DNA from: Allomeiothermus sp035760705
Lineage (GTDB): Bacteria > Deinococcota > Deinococci > Deinococcales > Thermaceae
Assembly: GCA_035760705.1 (NCBI GenBank)
Contig: DASTSL010000124.1
Span: 1 to 64,000, forward strand
Direction: 5' to 3'
Length of the DNA: 64,000 bases
In this document: positions 51,193 to 60,727 of the stretch, piece after piece
How positions within the stretch are numbered: the stretch's first letter is position 1
How the letters are laid out: each line of letters starts with the position of its first letter
Translations under genes and position numbers: made by a program
Notes under the pieces: model-generated
What the model saw: the letters and a program-made list of their open reading frames with translations, nothing else
What the model was told of the DNA's origin: nothing
Database searches by the model: none

Positions 51193-52307
51193 TCGAAGGG
51201 CTGTACGTCCACGTTCCTTTTTGCCCCACCATCTGCCCCTATTGCGACTTTCACGTCGTGAGGCGGCAAAGCGGGGTGGTGGAGGCCTATCTCGAGCGCC
51301 TCGCCGAAGAAGCGCGAGCCCTCCACACCCTGTTCCCCCTCTCTCCCCGCACCCTCTACTTCGGCGGGGGAACCCCGAGTTTCCTGAGAAACCGCGAGCT
51401 CGAGCAGCTTTTCCGAGCCCTGCCCTGGGACGTCCAGTCAATCCACGAGGTCACGATGGAGGCCAACCCGGGCACGCTGAACCGCGAGCGGCTCGAGTTG
51501 CTGAAAAACCTGGGGGTGAACCGGCTGTCCATCGGGGTGCAGAGCTTCCAGGACGGGGTGCTCAAGACCTTGGGCCGGGCGCACGGGCGGAAGGGGGCGC
51601 TCGAGGCGGTAGAGATGAGCCTCAAGGCCGGGTTTCGCACCTCGGTTGATTTGATCCTGGGCCTGCCCGAACAGGATTACGCGGCGGACTTGCGGGAGGC
51701 TGCCACTATAGGAGTCGGGCACGTCTCGGCCTACACCCTCCAGATCGAGCCGGGAACCCCCTTCAAGGCCCGGCACATCGAGCTGGACAGCGACCTCGAG
51801 GCCAGCGCCTTCGCCGCCGCCGAGGAAATCTTAGGCGAAGCCGGTTTGATCCGCTACGAGGTCTCGAACTTCGCCAAGCCGGGCCAGGAGAGCAAGCACA
51901 ACCGAATCTACTGGCGGGCTGGGTATTGGGGCGCGTTGGGGCCGGGGGCGAGCGGGCAGTATCCCGCACAGAAGGCAGGAGGCAAGGAGGTTTACTCAGT
52001 ACGGCTCACCCACCCGCCGCTTCCCCGCTGGCTCGTCGGCGAGGAACCGAGCCTCGAGCCGGTCAGCCCCCTCGAGCACGCTAAAGAAGCGCTGATGCTC
52101 GGGCTGCGGCTGCGGGAAGGTGTAGACGTGAGCGAGATCGAGCAGCGAACGGGTTTGGGAGTTTGGGGGAGGCTCGAGCCGGTGGTTCGCGAACTCGAGG
52201 TGCAGGAACTTCTATGGACTCAAAATAAGAAGATCGGGGCGACTCGAGGCGGGTTAGCCCTCCTGCACCGAATCATCTTGAGGCTGTGGGAACCGCTCGA
52301 GGGGTAG
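51189..52307 (+). CDS. hemW: Radical SAM protein, HemW/coproporphyrinogen dehydrogenase-like
   Basis: A 372-residue radical SAM enzyme. The cluster Cys are 12, 16 and 19 in FCPTICPYCDF; YFGGGTPSFL and RLSIGVQSFQ follow as in HemW/HemN. The C-terminal HemW-type region (KHNRIYWRAGYWGALGPGAS) is present. HemW is thought to be a haem chaperone rather than an oxidase. It starts at ATGA overlapping the hydrolase stop. Confidence 0.88.
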   Translation: MIEGLYVHVPFCPTICPYCDFHVVRRQSGVVEAYLERLAEEARALHTLFPLSPRTLYFGGGTPSFLRNRELEQLFRALPWDVQSIHEVTMEANPGTLNRERLELLKNLGVNRLSIGVQSFQDGVLKTLGRAHGRKGALEAVEMSLKAGFRTSVDLILGLPEQDYAADLREAATIGVGHVSAYTLQIEPGTPFKARHIELDSDLEASAFAAAEEILGEAGLIRYEVSNFAKPGQESKHNRIYWRAGYWGALGPGASGQYPAQKAGGKEVYSVRLTHPPLPRWLVGEEPSLEPVSPLEHAKEALMLGLRLREGVDVSEIEQRTGLGVWGRLEPVVRELEVQELLWTQNKKIGATRGGLALLHRIILRLWEPLEG

Positions 52308-52353
52308 TTTCGCAGCGAAGCTGGGTGGGGTAGTTTCGCAGCGAAGCTGGGTG
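52304..52353. repeat. 26-nt tandem duplication with TTTCGC/GCGAA hairpin
   Basis: Two identical copies of GTAGTTTCGCAGCGAAGCTG plus GGTG at 26-nt spacing, beginning at the hemW stop codon. Each contains the small palindrome TTCGC-A-GCGAA. The design matches the in-frame repeats in the UspA-like and SARP-like genes. Confidence 0.85.
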
Positions 52354-52355
52354 AA

Positions 52356-52715
52356 TTACTTCGGAATCCCCTCGGGCAGGTGAAAGCGCCCCTCGGCGTC
52401 GGGGTCGAAGGGCAGCACCGCCGCTACGGCTTCCAGATTGATGGAGCCATAGATGTGAGGGAAGTAACCGTATGAGTAGTCGTCGGGGCCTTCATAGAAC
52501 AGCACTGAGGTCAGCTTTTCGGGGTCGATGCAGAGCAACACCAGCCCCCGGTGATCGCTAAAGAAGGCTTCCGCTACCGAGACGATCTGCAAGGGCGTGG
52601 AGCAGTGGATGAAGCCCTCGCTCACCAGGCTCGAGGCTTGGTACTCCCGCTTCATCAGGGCCTGCTCCCACTCGCGGCGGGTGGTGATGTGGAGAATCGT
52701 GCGCGTTAGCTTCAC
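52356..52715 (-). CDS. DUF952 family protein
   Basis: A 119-residue protein with the DUF952 pattern: ILHITTRREWEQAL, SEGFIHCST, LVLLCIDPEKL and FPHIYGSINLEAVAAV. The fold is thought to be ADP-ribosyltransferase-like and the function is unknown. I start at GTG 52715 (VKLTRTILHI). It is 75 nt downstream of mfd on the same strand. Confidence 0.8.
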   Translation of the reverse strand: MKLTRTILHITTRREWEQALMKREYQASSLVSEGFIHCSTPLQIVSVAEAFFSDHRGLVLLCIDPEKLTSVLFYEGPDDYSYGYFPHIYGSINLEAVAAVLPFDPDAEGRFHLPEGIPK

Positions 52716-52789
52716 GAGGTGTATTCTCCCATGTTGGGCATATCGCGTATCAAATATCGTAAAAGATTCTCTTGGCGATAGACATCCGT

Positions 52790-55759
52790 TCACGCCACCA
52801 GATACAACAAATCGCTGATCGCCTGAGCGTACTGCTCCTGACCCAAGCCCTTCTTGGCGATGCGGAAGCCGGGCGGGTACTGGGTGAGTTCGATGCGGTA
52901 GGGCAAGGCCCGCAGCGCTTTTGCGTCGTAGTCAAGAGGCCAGCGTTCGAAAACCAGTTGCAGCCAGGTGAGGTCTTCGGTGATCGAGACCACGCCCTTG
53001 GCCTCGGCCAGCAGGCGCAGACGGGTGAGGGCCAGGAAGTTCTCCACCTCTGCCGGGGGTTCGCCGTAGCGCTCGCGGAGTTCGCTCGCGATGCGCGAGA
53101 CCTGGGAGAGCCGCTTGGTTTCGGCCAGCCTGCCGTAGTAGCGGCTGCGGGCCTCGGCAGAGGGGATGTACTCCGGGGTGAGCCGGGCCGAGACCGCCAA
53201 ATCCAGGGTGACGTGTTTCTCCGGCTCGGTCTTCTCGCCCTTGAGGTTGCGCACCGCTTCGGCCAGCAGTTCGGTGTAGACCTCGAGGCTCACGGCCCGG
53301 ATGTGCCCGTGCTGCTCGGGGCCTAAGAGGTTGCCCACCCCGCGAATCTCCATGTCCTTCTCGGCCAGCAGGTGGCCCGAGCCCAGATCGGAGAGGTCGG
53401 CGATGGCCGCCAGACGGCGCTCGGCCCCCTCGGTGAGGCGGGGCGGGTGGAAGAAGTAAGCATAAGCCTCCTGGTCGCGGCGGCCCACCCGGCCCCGGAG
53501 CTGGTAGAGGGCGGCCAACCCCAGTCGGTCGGCCCGCTCGATCACGATGGTGTTGGCCTCGGGGATATCGAGGCCGCTTTCGATAATGGTGGTGGCAAGC
53601 AGCACGTCAAAGGCCCCCTCGGAAAAGGCCAGCATGACCTCCTCGATATCCCCCTCCGGCATCTGCCCGTGGACGACGCCGATACGGGCCTCGGGGGCGA
53701 TGTTCTGGAGGTAGCGCTGCCGGGCCTGGATGGTCGCCACCCGGTCGTGGACGTAAAAAACCTTGCCGCCGCGCTCGACCTCGTTCAGGATGGCCTCGCG
53801 GACCAGAGCAGGGTCATAGGGGGCCAACACGGTCTGGATGGGTTTGCGCCCCGGTGGCGGGGTCTGGATGCTCGAGAGGTCGCGCAGCCCCACCAGGGCG
53901 CTGTAGAGGGTGCGGGGAATGGGCGTGGCGGAGAGGTAGAGGGTATCCACCGCCTCGGCCATCTCGCGGATGCGCTCCTTCTGGGCGACTCCGAAGCGGT
54001 GCTCCTCGTCCACGATCAAAAGGCCCAGGTCCTTGAACTTGAGATCGCCGGAGAGGAGCCGGTGGGTGCCGACCACGATGTCCACGGAGCCGGACTCGAG
54101 CCCCCGGAGGATGCGCCGCTCGTCCCGTTCGGAGGTGAAGCGGGAGAGCCCCTCGACCCGCACCGGGAGGCCCGCCAAGCGACTCTTGAAGGTCTGGGTG
54201 TGCTGCTCGGCCAGCAAAGTCGTGGGCACCAGCATGGCCACCTGTGCCCCGTGCCCCACCACCCGGTGGGCCGCGCGGAGGGCGACCTCGGTCTTGCCGA
54301 AGCCCACGTCCCCGGAGATTAGGCGGTCCATCGGGCGGGGAGCTTCCAGGTCGCGGAAGGTGTCCTCGAGCGACTTCTCCTGATCGGGGGTGAGGGCGTA
54401 GGGGAAGTTCTGCTCGACGAGCGGGTCCCACTCCGGCAGCGGCCCCCAGGCCCGGCCTGGCGTGGTCTCGCGTTTGGCGTGCAGCACCAGCATCCGCTGG
54501 GCCAGCTCCTCGGCGTCTTTCTGGGCCTTCTCGCGGGCCTTCTTCCACTCCCCCTTGCCGAGGGAGGAGAGCCGGGGTGGGTCGTCGGTGGTGCCGGGGT
54601 GGCGCTTGAGGAGCGGGAGTTGTTCGACCGGGAGGTAGATTCTCGCTTCCCCGGCGTACTGGAGGATCAAATAATCCCGTTTCACGCCGAGGACTTCGCG
54701 GGGCTCGAGGCCCACGAACTGCCCGATGCCGTGCTCGGGGTGGATCAGGTAGTCGCCCGGCTCAAGCGCCGAGGGGTCTCCGGCCTCCCCGCCGACAATC
54801 CTTCGGCTCGCCACGGCTTGCCCCGCCCCGAAGGCGTACAGATGGGGCTCAGTGAGGTAAACGGTTCGGCTCTGGGGGTCGAGGTAGGCCCCTTCGAACC
54901 AGCCCGGGATCAGCGTGATCGAGCCAGGGTGCGTCTCCAATCTTGCGACCCGACGGACATTCAAGCCCTGAAGCTTGCCCTCGAGATACGTCCGACTTTT
55001 AGCGTGTTTGTAAAAGAAGGCCACCGCGTAGTTCTGCTCGGTCCAGCCCCGCACCTCCTCCACAAACTGCGAGAGACGGGCCCGGTACGGCGGCAGGGCC
55101 TGATACCCCAGGTCGAGCTTGGGCAGCTCCGGCCCGCCCAGCCCGAAGGCCAGCAGGTCGCGGCCCTCGAGGTGCCGCCACAGTTCGGGAGAGGCCAAAG
55201 AGGGCGTGTCGAGGAAAACCGGGCCGGGGAAGTGTCGGATCTTCCGCGAATCCCAGGCTTCGGCCTTACCCGGCTTGGCCCCCAGGATCCAGCGCTTCTT
55301 GTTCTCGCCCGCGACCTGGATGGTCTCGAGTTCGTCCCCGAAGAAGTCCAGGCGGAGATCCCCGACCTCGATAATCTCCCCGCGCACCTGGAAACCCGCT
55401 TCCTCTTCGTCGGATTCGCGCAGGTAGCCCATGCGGGTGAGCCGGTCCAGCAAATCTTCGCGCAGGTAGCTGCGGCCCACCTCGAGCACCAGCCGCCAAG
55501 CCGAGGGGTCTTGGGGGAAAGCCTCGAGAGCCTCGGTGTAATCGAACACCACCAACCCGGCTTCCCCCCAGGCCTCCAGGCCGGGGTTGACGTAGACCCC
55601 CACGCCGAAGGGCTCGAGGTTGCGGTACAGCTCGAGGCGGTGCTCGGGCACGAGCAAAACCGCCGGGGGCTCGGTTTGGGCGAAGAGCCGGGCTCGAGCC
55701 ACCTGGGGCAGGCCCGGCAGGTAGTGGTTGAGGAGTTCGTCTTTGGTCAGGGTAGCCAT
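52790..55759 (-). CDS. mfd: Transcription-repair coupling factor
   Basis: A 989-residue Mfd. The RNA-polymerase-interacting domain begins ALEPGDYLIHPEHGIGQFVG; the translocase has Walker A SGDVGFGKTEVA, DEEHRFG and the helicase motifs ESGLDIPEANTIVIERADR and QLRGRVGR; the TRCF C-terminal domain ends the protein. It is shorter than E. coli Mfd because the UvrB-like N-terminal part is reduced, as in Thermus. It removes stalled RNA polymerase and recruits UvrA. Confidence 0.96.
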   Translation of the reverse strand: MATLTKDELLNHYLPGLPQVARARLFAQTEPPAVLLVPEHRLELYRNLEPFGVGVYVNPGLEAWGEAGLVVFDYTEALEAFPQDPSAWRLVLEVGRSYLREDLLDRLTRMGYLRESDEEEAGFQVRGEIIEVGDLRLDFFGDELETIQVAGENKKRWILGAKPGKAEAWDSRKIRHFPGPVFLDTPSLASPELWRHLEGRDLLAFGLGGPELPKLDLGYQALPPYRARLSQFVEEVRGWTEQNYAVAFFYKHAKSRTYLEGKLQGLNVRRVARLETHPGSITLIPGWFEGAYLDPQSRTVYLTEPHLYAFGAGQAVASRRIVGGEAGDPSALEPGDYLIHPEHGIGQFVGLEPREVLGVKRDYLILQYAGEARIYLPVEQLPLLKRHPGTTDDPPRLSSLGKGEWKKAREKAQKDAEELAQRMLVLHAKRETTPGRAWGPLPEWDPLVEQNFPYALTPDQEKSLEDTFRDLEAPRPMDRLISGDVGFGKTEVALRAAHRVVGHGAQVAMLVPTTLLAEQHTQTFKSRLAGLPVRVEGLSRFTSERDERRILRGLESGSVDIVVGTHRLLSGDLKFKDLGLLIVDEEHRFGVAQKERIREMAEAVDTLYLSATPIPRTLYSALVGLRDLSSIQTPPPGRKPIQTVLAPYDPALVREAILNEVERGGKVFYVHDRVATIQARQRYLQNIAPEARIGVVHGQMPEGDIEEVMLAFSEGAFDVLLATTIIESGLDIPEANTIVIERADRLGLAALYQLRGRVGRRDQEAYAYFFHPPRLTEGAERRLAAIADLSDLGSGHLLAEKDMEIRGVGNLLGPEQHGHIRAVSLEVYTELLAEAVRNLKGEKTEPEKHVTLDLAVSARLTPEYIPSAEARSRYYGRLAETKRLSQVSRIASELRERYGEPPAEVENFLALTRLRLLAEAKGVVSITEDLTWLQLVFERWPLDYDAKALRALPYRIELTQYPPGFRIAKKGLGQEQYAQAISDLLYLVA

Positions 55760-55980
55760 GTCTGAAAGTGGGTTCTCAAGGGTCTAGAGTCCGGCCCATC
55801 GCGGGCTTGCAAGCATGTCAACACAGCCCACCCTAGGCCGGGGTGGGCACTGCGATCCGGCTCAATTCTACGCCCGGAAGGTGAGATTTGCCCTTTATGG
55901 GCGGCGTAGACCCCGCAGGCATAGCTTCCGAAGTCTTAAGACCTGTCTGTCTGCTTCGCGATCGGTAAACTAGACCCGAT
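55760..55980. other. Gap between mfd and the pyroglutamyl peptidase gene
   Basis: It contains GCCCACC...GGTGGGC (about 55826-55848), a stable hairpin, and a TTGACA on the minus strand (about 55821-55816) without a clear -10 at the right spacing. TAAACT lies 9 nt before the next ATG. Confidence 0.45.
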
Positions 55981-56604
55981 ATGGCGGTCTTGGTCACCGG
56001 CTTTGAACCTTTCGCGGGCCTCCTCCACAACCCCAGCCACGCTCTAATCGAGCACCTCCCCCATACCTTGGGCGGGGAAGAGTTGGTCCGGGCTACCCTT
56101 CCAGTGGACACCCAGGCGGTCGTCCAACGACTCGAGACCCTCTATGCTGCCCACCAACCCAAAGCAGTACTCCACCTCGGACTGGCCCAGGGCCGCAGCC
56201 TGCTGAGCCTCGAGCAGGTCGCGCTCAACCTCCTCGATTTTGATATCCCCGACAACGCCGGGCACCGCAGGCAAGATCAGCCTGTGCTTGAGGGCGGCCC
56301 CCTGGCCCTCCTGACGCGTCTACCCTACCGGGATATCCTCGAGGTGTGGAAAGCCGCCGGGATCCCCGCGCAGCTTTCCAACAGCGCCGGAACCTACCTG
56401 TGCAACCAGGTGATGTACCTGGCCCTGTCGAAGCTGCCCCAAGACGTGCCGACCGGCTTTATCCATCTGCCGCCGGACGAGACGCTAGCTCTCTCCCGGC
56501 CCCAGCCTTATGTGCCGCTCGAGGTGCAGGCCCGGGCCATAACCCTGGCGCTCGAGACCACGCTTACCTTCGCCCTTCCAAACCAACCCCGCTTGGACCG
56601 CTAG
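55981..56604 (+). CDS. pcp: Pyroglutamyl-peptidase I
   Basis: A 207-residue C15 cysteine peptidase: VLVTGFEPFAG at the start, Glu in SLEQVALNLLD, catalytic Cys in NSAGTYLCNQVMY and His in GFIHLPPDE. It removes N-terminal pyroglutamate from peptides in the cytoplasm. The probable leaderless start is 9 nt after TAAACT. Confidence 0.92.
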   Translation: MAVLVTGFEPFAGLLHNPSHALIEHLPHTLGGEELVRATLPVDTQAVVQRLETLYAAHQPKAVLHLGLAQGRSLLSLEQVALNLLDFDIPDNAGHRRQDQPVLEGGPLALLTRLPYRDILEVWKAAGIPAQLSNSAGTYLCNQVMYLALSKLPQDVPTGFIHLPPDETLALSRPQPYVPLEVQARAITLALETTLTFALPNQPRLDR

Positions 56605-56608
56605 ACCT

Positions 56609-57790
56609 ATGCCGAAAACCGTTCTTCTCATCTCGGGCGGACACGCCGAAGACCTCATCGGGGCCACCCTGACCCGACACCTGGAGGTTCCGGTGCAGGC
56701 CCTGCCGCTGGTGGGGAGCGGCAAGACTTACCACGGCGCGGGGGTGGAAGTGCTGGGACCCCACCTGGAGTTTCCCTCCGGGGGCTTCCCCTTCAACAGC
56801 CTTGAGAACCTGGTGGCTGACCTGCGAGCCGGGCTCATCCAGAAGTCCTTGGGTCAGTGGATGACCAGCTATCGCAAGGGCAAGGAGGTCGGGGCGGTAG
56901 CGGTGGTGGGAGATGCCTACTCTTTATTCGTCGGGGTGATTGCGGCCCGTTCGGGGGGGGTGCCGCTCTTCCACCTCCAGCCGCAGATCTCGCACTACTA
57001 CGTGGGGAATCGGAGCGTCTGGGAACGGCTCAGGCAGTTCAACCAGTTTGGGGCGGAGGACTATTTGGCCTACGAACGCTGGATGCACCGCTACGTGCGG
57101 GCAGTGTACGTGCGGGACAAGCTCTCCGAGCAGCGGGCCCGCCAACTGGGGATGCACAAGGCCCGCTTTGTGGGCTCGATGGCGATGGACACCCTGGGAC
57201 CACCCGAACGCGACCTCAGGGCCCTGCTGGACGGTCGAGCGGTGCTGGTGATGCTGCCGGGAACCCGTGCCGACGTACGCTATAGCCTGCCCCGGATGCT
57301 CGAGGCCGCTGCCCTCCTCCCGGAGTTCCAGGGGCTGGTGGCCTGGGCCTTGCCCTTCGAGCAGGCGAGCCTGCCCCCAGGCTGGCGGCTCGAGCCGGTG
57401 GACGAACTCACCGCCCTGGCCTGTAACGGGGAGGCTCGGGTGTGGTTATTGCGCCGGGCGTTCTCGGCCATCCTGCACCGGGGCCGGGTGGCCATCGGCA
57501 CGGCAGGAACCGCCAACGAGCAGGCCGCCGGGATGGGCATCCCGGTAGTGGGCTTCCCCACCCGGGGACCCCAGTACCTGCCCGCCAACGCCCTGCGCCA
57601 GCAGCGGCTGCTAGGGGCCGCCTTGCATTTGGTGGAAGCCCGGCCCGAGGCCATCGCCGCCCTTGTGCGCCGCCTCAGCGTGGACGGCCCCCTCCGCCAA
57701 GCCGCGCAGCGGGATGGCCTCGAGCGCAACGGTCCGCCCGGGGCCTTGCCTCAGATCGCCCGCGAGATCAGGTCGGCTCTGGGCCGGTAA
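56609..57790 (+). CDS. Lipid-A-disaccharide-synthase-related glycosyltransferase-like protein
   Basis: A 393-residue protein with the LpxB-related layout: LLISGGHAEDLIGATL, HLQPQISHYYVGNRS, VLVMLPGTRADVRYSLPRML and a C-terminal nucleotide-binding part IGTAGTANEQAAGMGIPVVGFPT. Thermaceae lack lipid A, so another sugar transfer is likely; members of this uncharacterised group also occur in cyanobacteria. It is 4 nt after pcp. Its 3' end overlaps the convergent glycosyltransferase gene by 40 nt. Confidence 0.75.
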   Translation: MPKTVLLISGGHAEDLIGATLTRHLEVPVQALPLVGSGKTYHGAGVEVLGPHLEFPSGGFPFNSLENLVADLRAGLIQKSLGQWMTSYRKGKEVGAVAVVGDAYSLFVGVIAARSGGVPLFHLQPQISHYYVGNRSVWERLRQFNQFGAEDYLAYERWMHRYVRAVYVRDKLSEQRARQLGMHKARFVGSMAMDTLGPPERDLRALLDGRAVLVMLPGTRADVRYSLPRMLEAAALLPEFQGLVAWALPFEQASLPPGWRLEPVDELTALACNGEARVWLLRRAFSAILHRGRVAIGTAGTANEQAAGMGIPVVGFPTRGPQYLPANALRQQRLLGAALHLVEARPEAIAALVRRLSVDGPLRQAAQRDGLERNGPPGALPQIAREIRSALGR

Positions 57791-58857
57791 GCGAAGCGGT
57801 GGCCCGGGAAGGTCTGCTCCAAGAGCCCCACGAAGCGCCGCTCCCAGGCCTCGAGACTGTACTGGGGGAGAAACTCCGCCAGCGCCGAGCTGACCCACTT
57901 CTTGAACCCTTCGTCGCGAAGCCAGAGGATGCGCTCCCAGGCTTCCGCCGGGGACATCCGGCCATGCGGGGGCAAGTCCAGCACTAAATCCTGGAGCACC
58001 AGATGCTCCTTCAGGTCGGCCCCCACGCCCACCGGGGTCAGAAAGGGAATGGCCCCCATCATGGCGGCCTCGAGGCCCACGTAGCCGAAGGATTCGTAGC
58101 GGCTGGGGAGCAGCACGAAATCCAACAGACCCAAGAGGGCCGCGAGTTCTTCGGGTTTCTGTTCACCCAGCCACTCCACCCCGGGGTGCTGGAAGGGCGG
58201 CCAGGGGATGAGCTTATACCGGGCCAGCGGGGCGTAAAAGTTGTCCGGCGAGGAGACCAGGAGCAACCCGATCCCCTCCGGCAAGCTGCGGGCCAACCCG
58301 GTCATGAGGGCCGGGTGCTTGACCGGGTCCCAGCGGGCGATGATCGCCCCCATCAGGTCGTGATCGGCTTTTTTCCGGCGGAGCTGCCTGACCAGCGGGG
58401 TTTCCCTCGGCTCGGGCAGCCAGACCCCGTTGGGGATGCAGGCCGGCTCGAGACCCAGGTCCCGCCGCATCTCCTCAGCGTTGGCCCGCGAGACCGCGAT
58501 CAGGGTAAGCGACTTCTGCTTTGCCGCGCGTCGCAAAACCGTGCTGAGCCCGTAGGCCAGCACCTCGTCGGTGGGCCGCCGCCAGTGCAGCCCGGTGAGC
58601 CGGGTGGAGGTGCGCAGCGACTCGTGGGGGATCACCCACACCTTATCGGCCCGCCGCACCCAAGACGCCGCCGACCAGATCAGGGTCCCCTGCCCGCCGT
58701 TCAAGATCAACAGGTCGCTGGGCTCGGGCTCGTCCCAGGGGGAGCGCACCGCCACCGCCAAGCCGCAGCGCTCGAGCAACGACCTGAGCAAGAGGGCGTA
58801 GCGTTCCCCGCCGCCGGGAAAGGTCAGGGGTTTAGGGGTGAGGAGGACCGCCCGCAT
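57751..58857 (-). CDS. Glycosyltransferase family 4-like protein
   Basis: A 368-residue GT-B enzyme: N-terminal PLTFPGGGERYALLLRSLLER, C-terminal LLPSRYESFGYVGLEAAMMGAIPFL with the E-x7-E motif that contacts the sugar nucleotide. It probably builds a cell-envelope glycan or glycolipid. Its last 40 nt overlap the end of the opposite-strand gene. Confidence 0.85.
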   Translation of the reverse strand: MRAVLLTPKPLTFPGGGERYALLLRSLLERCGLAVAVRSPWDEPEPSDLLILNGGQGTLIWSAASWVRRADKVWVIPHESLRTSTRLTGLHWRRPTDEVLAYGLSTVLRRAAKQKSLTLIAVSRANAEEMRRDLGLEPACIPNGVWLPEPRETPLVRQLRRKKADHDLMGAIIARWDPVKHPALMTGLARSLPEGIGLLLVSSPDNFYAPLARYKLIPWPPFQHPGVEWLGEQKPEELAALLGLLDFVLLPSRYESFGYVGLEAAMMGAIPFLTPVGVGADLKEHLVLQDLVLDLPPHGRMSPAEAWERILWLRDEGFKKWVSSALAEFLPQYSLEAWERRFVGLLEQTFPGHRFAYRPRADLISRAI

Positions 58858-58998
58858 ATCGCCTTATGAGTTTATCAGCCCCCAAACTGAGCCGCCGTGA
58901 ACTCGTTTAAGAAGCGGGCGGATCTAGCCGATAAGTTCCTCCGGCGTGGAGTGGCACCAAGACAGCCTCCGGGTTGTCGATCGGGTAAACTGGCAGGC

Positions 58999-60231
58999 GT
59001 GAAAAACGACGCAGAGATGCTCGACAAACTCGCCGATGTCACGGTGCGGGTGGGGCTGAACCTTCAACCCGGCCAAGAACTCGTGGCCACCGCGCCCATC
59101 GAAGCCCTCCCGCTCACCCGGAAGATCACTGAGCGGGCCTACCAGGCCGGGGCCAAGATGGTGACGGTGCTCTACAACGACGATGCCGCGACCCTGGCCC
59201 GCTACCAATACGCCCCTCCTGACACCTTCGACTACGCCCCCGCCTGGCTCTTCGAGGCGATGGCCGAGGCCTACGCTTCCGGCGCGGCGCGGCTGGCGAT
59301 CTCGGGGCAGAACCCGGCCCTGCTCAAAGGGCAAGACCCAGACCTGATCAGCCGGGCCAGCAAGGCCCAGTCCATCGCCAGCAAACGGCCCCTCGAGCTG
59401 ATCACCGGCTTCCACATCAACTGGAGCATCGTCTCCTATGCCAACCCGGCCTGGGCCAAGATGGTGTTTCCCGATCTGCCCGAAGAGCAAGCCGTGGAGA
59501 AGCTGTGGGAGGCCATCTTCAAAGCCTCGAGGCTCGACACCGACGACCCGGTGGCGGCCTGGGCGGCGCACAACGCCAATCTGCACGCGCGGGTGAACTT
59601 CCTCAACGAGAAACGCTATGCCGCTCTGCACTTCAAGGGCCCCGGCACCGACCTCAGGGTGGGCCTGGCCGACGATCATCTGTGGTCGGGCGGGGCGGCC
59701 CCGGCCAAGAACGGGGTGGTCTGCAACCCCAACATCCCCACCGAGGAGGTCTTCACCACCCCGCACAAAGACCGAGTGGAGGGCTACGTCAGCAGCAGCA
59801 AGCCGTTGGCCCACCAGGGCAGCCTGCTGGACGGGATCCGGGTGCGCTTCGAGGGGGGCAAGATCGTCGAGGCCAGCGCTCGAGTGGGCGAGGAGCTCCT
59901 GAAGCAGCTTCTCCAGACCGACGAAGGGGCCCGCCATCTGGGCGAGGTGGCCTTGGTGCCCCACTCCTCCCCCATCGCGCAGTCGGGGATTCTTTTCTAC
60001 AACACCCTCTTCGACGAGAATGCCGCCAGCCACATCGCCTTGGGCCAGGCCTACAGCGAGTGCATCCGGGGCGGGGATCGGATGAGCCCAGAGGAACTCG
60101 CCGCTAAAGGGGCCAACTCGAGCCTGATCCACGTGGACTGGATGATCGGCTCGAGCGAGATCGACGTGGACGGCATCACTCAAGGCGGGCAGGCCGAACC
60201 CCTCATGCGGGGCGGGGAGTGGGTGAGTTAA
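58999..60231 (+). CDS. Aminopeptidase T-like M29 metallopeptidase
   Basis: A 410-residue M29 enzyme, the length of Thermus AmpT. Landmarks: GLNLQPGQELVATAPIEA, NPNIPTEEVFTTPHKDRVEG (metal Glu), DEGARHLGEVALVP (second metal Glu), and NTLFDENAASHIALGQAY plus HVDWMIGS with the metal His and Asp. The start is GTG 58999, 7 nt after TAAACT, so it is probably leaderless; the upstream in-frame ATG lacks homology. Confidence 0.93.
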   Translation: MKNDAEMLDKLADVTVRVGLNLQPGQELVATAPIEALPLTRKITERAYQAGAKMVTVLYNDDAATLARYQYAPPDTFDYAPAWLFEAMAEAYASGAARLAISGQNPALLKGQDPDLISRASKAQSIASKRPLELITGFHINWSIVSYANPAWAKMVFPDLPEEQAVEKLWEAIFKASRLDTDDPVAAWAAHNANLHARVNFLNEKRYAALHFKGPGTDLRVGLADDHLWSGGAAPAKNGVVCNPNIPTEEVFTTPHKDRVEGYVSSSKPLAHQGSLLDGIRVRFEGGKIVEASARVGEELLKQLLQTDEGARHLGEVALVPHSSPIAQSGILFYNTLFDENAASHIALGQAYSECIRGGDRMSPEELAAKGANSSLIHVDWMIGSSEIDVDGITQGGQAEPLMRGGEWVS

Positions 60232-60256
60232 GACGGCTCGTGGCCGGTAGTGAGCT

Positions 60257-60318
60257 AAGGAGGGGCGGATCGCCTATCACGAAAGATTGTGGGCGATAAG
60301 CGGTCCGCCCCTCCCGGC
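60257..60318. terminator. Bidirectional hairpin between ampT-like and SWIB genes
   Basis: GGAGGGGCGGA and TCCGCCCCTCC form a perfect 11-bp stem, with an inner CGCCTATC...GGGCGATA pair. It lies between convergent genes and should terminate both. Confidence 0.65.
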
Positions 60319-60336
60319 CCCGGCGTATGGCGTCCT

Positions 60337-60642
60337 TTACCTCACGTGCTGGTTGACCAGCTTGGTCATCTCGAACATCGAGACCTGGTCCTTGCCGAAG
60401 ATGGGGCGGAGCTTGGCGTCGGCGTTGATGGCCCGGCGATCTTTGGAATCCTGGAGGCCGTTGGACTTGATGTAGTCCCAGACCTTTTTGGTGAGTTCCG
60501 CCCGGGTGAGCGGTTCCTTGCCCACGATGGCCGCGAGTTGGTCATCCGGCTGGACCTTTTGCGCCACCCCGCCGCGCAGCCCCCGGCCCTGGGAATCGCC
60601 CTGCTTATCGTCCTTCGATTTAGTCTGCTTTGACTTAGCCAT
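60337..60642 (-). CDS. SWIB/MDM2-domain protein
   Basis: A 101-residue protein. A Lys/Gln-rich N-terminal tail (MAKSKQTKSKDDKQGDSQ) is followed by a SWIB domain at about 30-100: LAAIVGKEPLTRAELTKKVWDYI, KSNGLQDSKDRRAINADAKL and MFEMTKLVNQHV. SWIB domains are best known from eukaryotic SWI/SNF complexes and chlamydial proteins. In bacteria they are thought to bind chromatin-like nucleoids or topoisomerases. SD TTTGGAG precedes the ATG. Its role here is unknown. Confidence 0.85.
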   Translation of the reverse strand: MAKSKQTKSKDDKQGDSQGRGLRGGVAQKVQPDDQLAAIVGKEPLTRAELTKKVWDYIKSNGLQDSKDRRAINADAKLRPIFGKDQVSMFEMTKLVNQHVR

Positions 60643-60727
60643 GTTTGGCTCCAAAGAATGAGGAAACGATCCGATCCGAACTAAGAGATTCAAGCCCTGC
60701 ATCCGACACCTCGAGCTTTCCCCTCCT

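Noticed and set aside
53372..55765. Long plus-strand frames across mfd
   Set aside because: Antisense shadows. Mfd motifs are complete on the minus strand.
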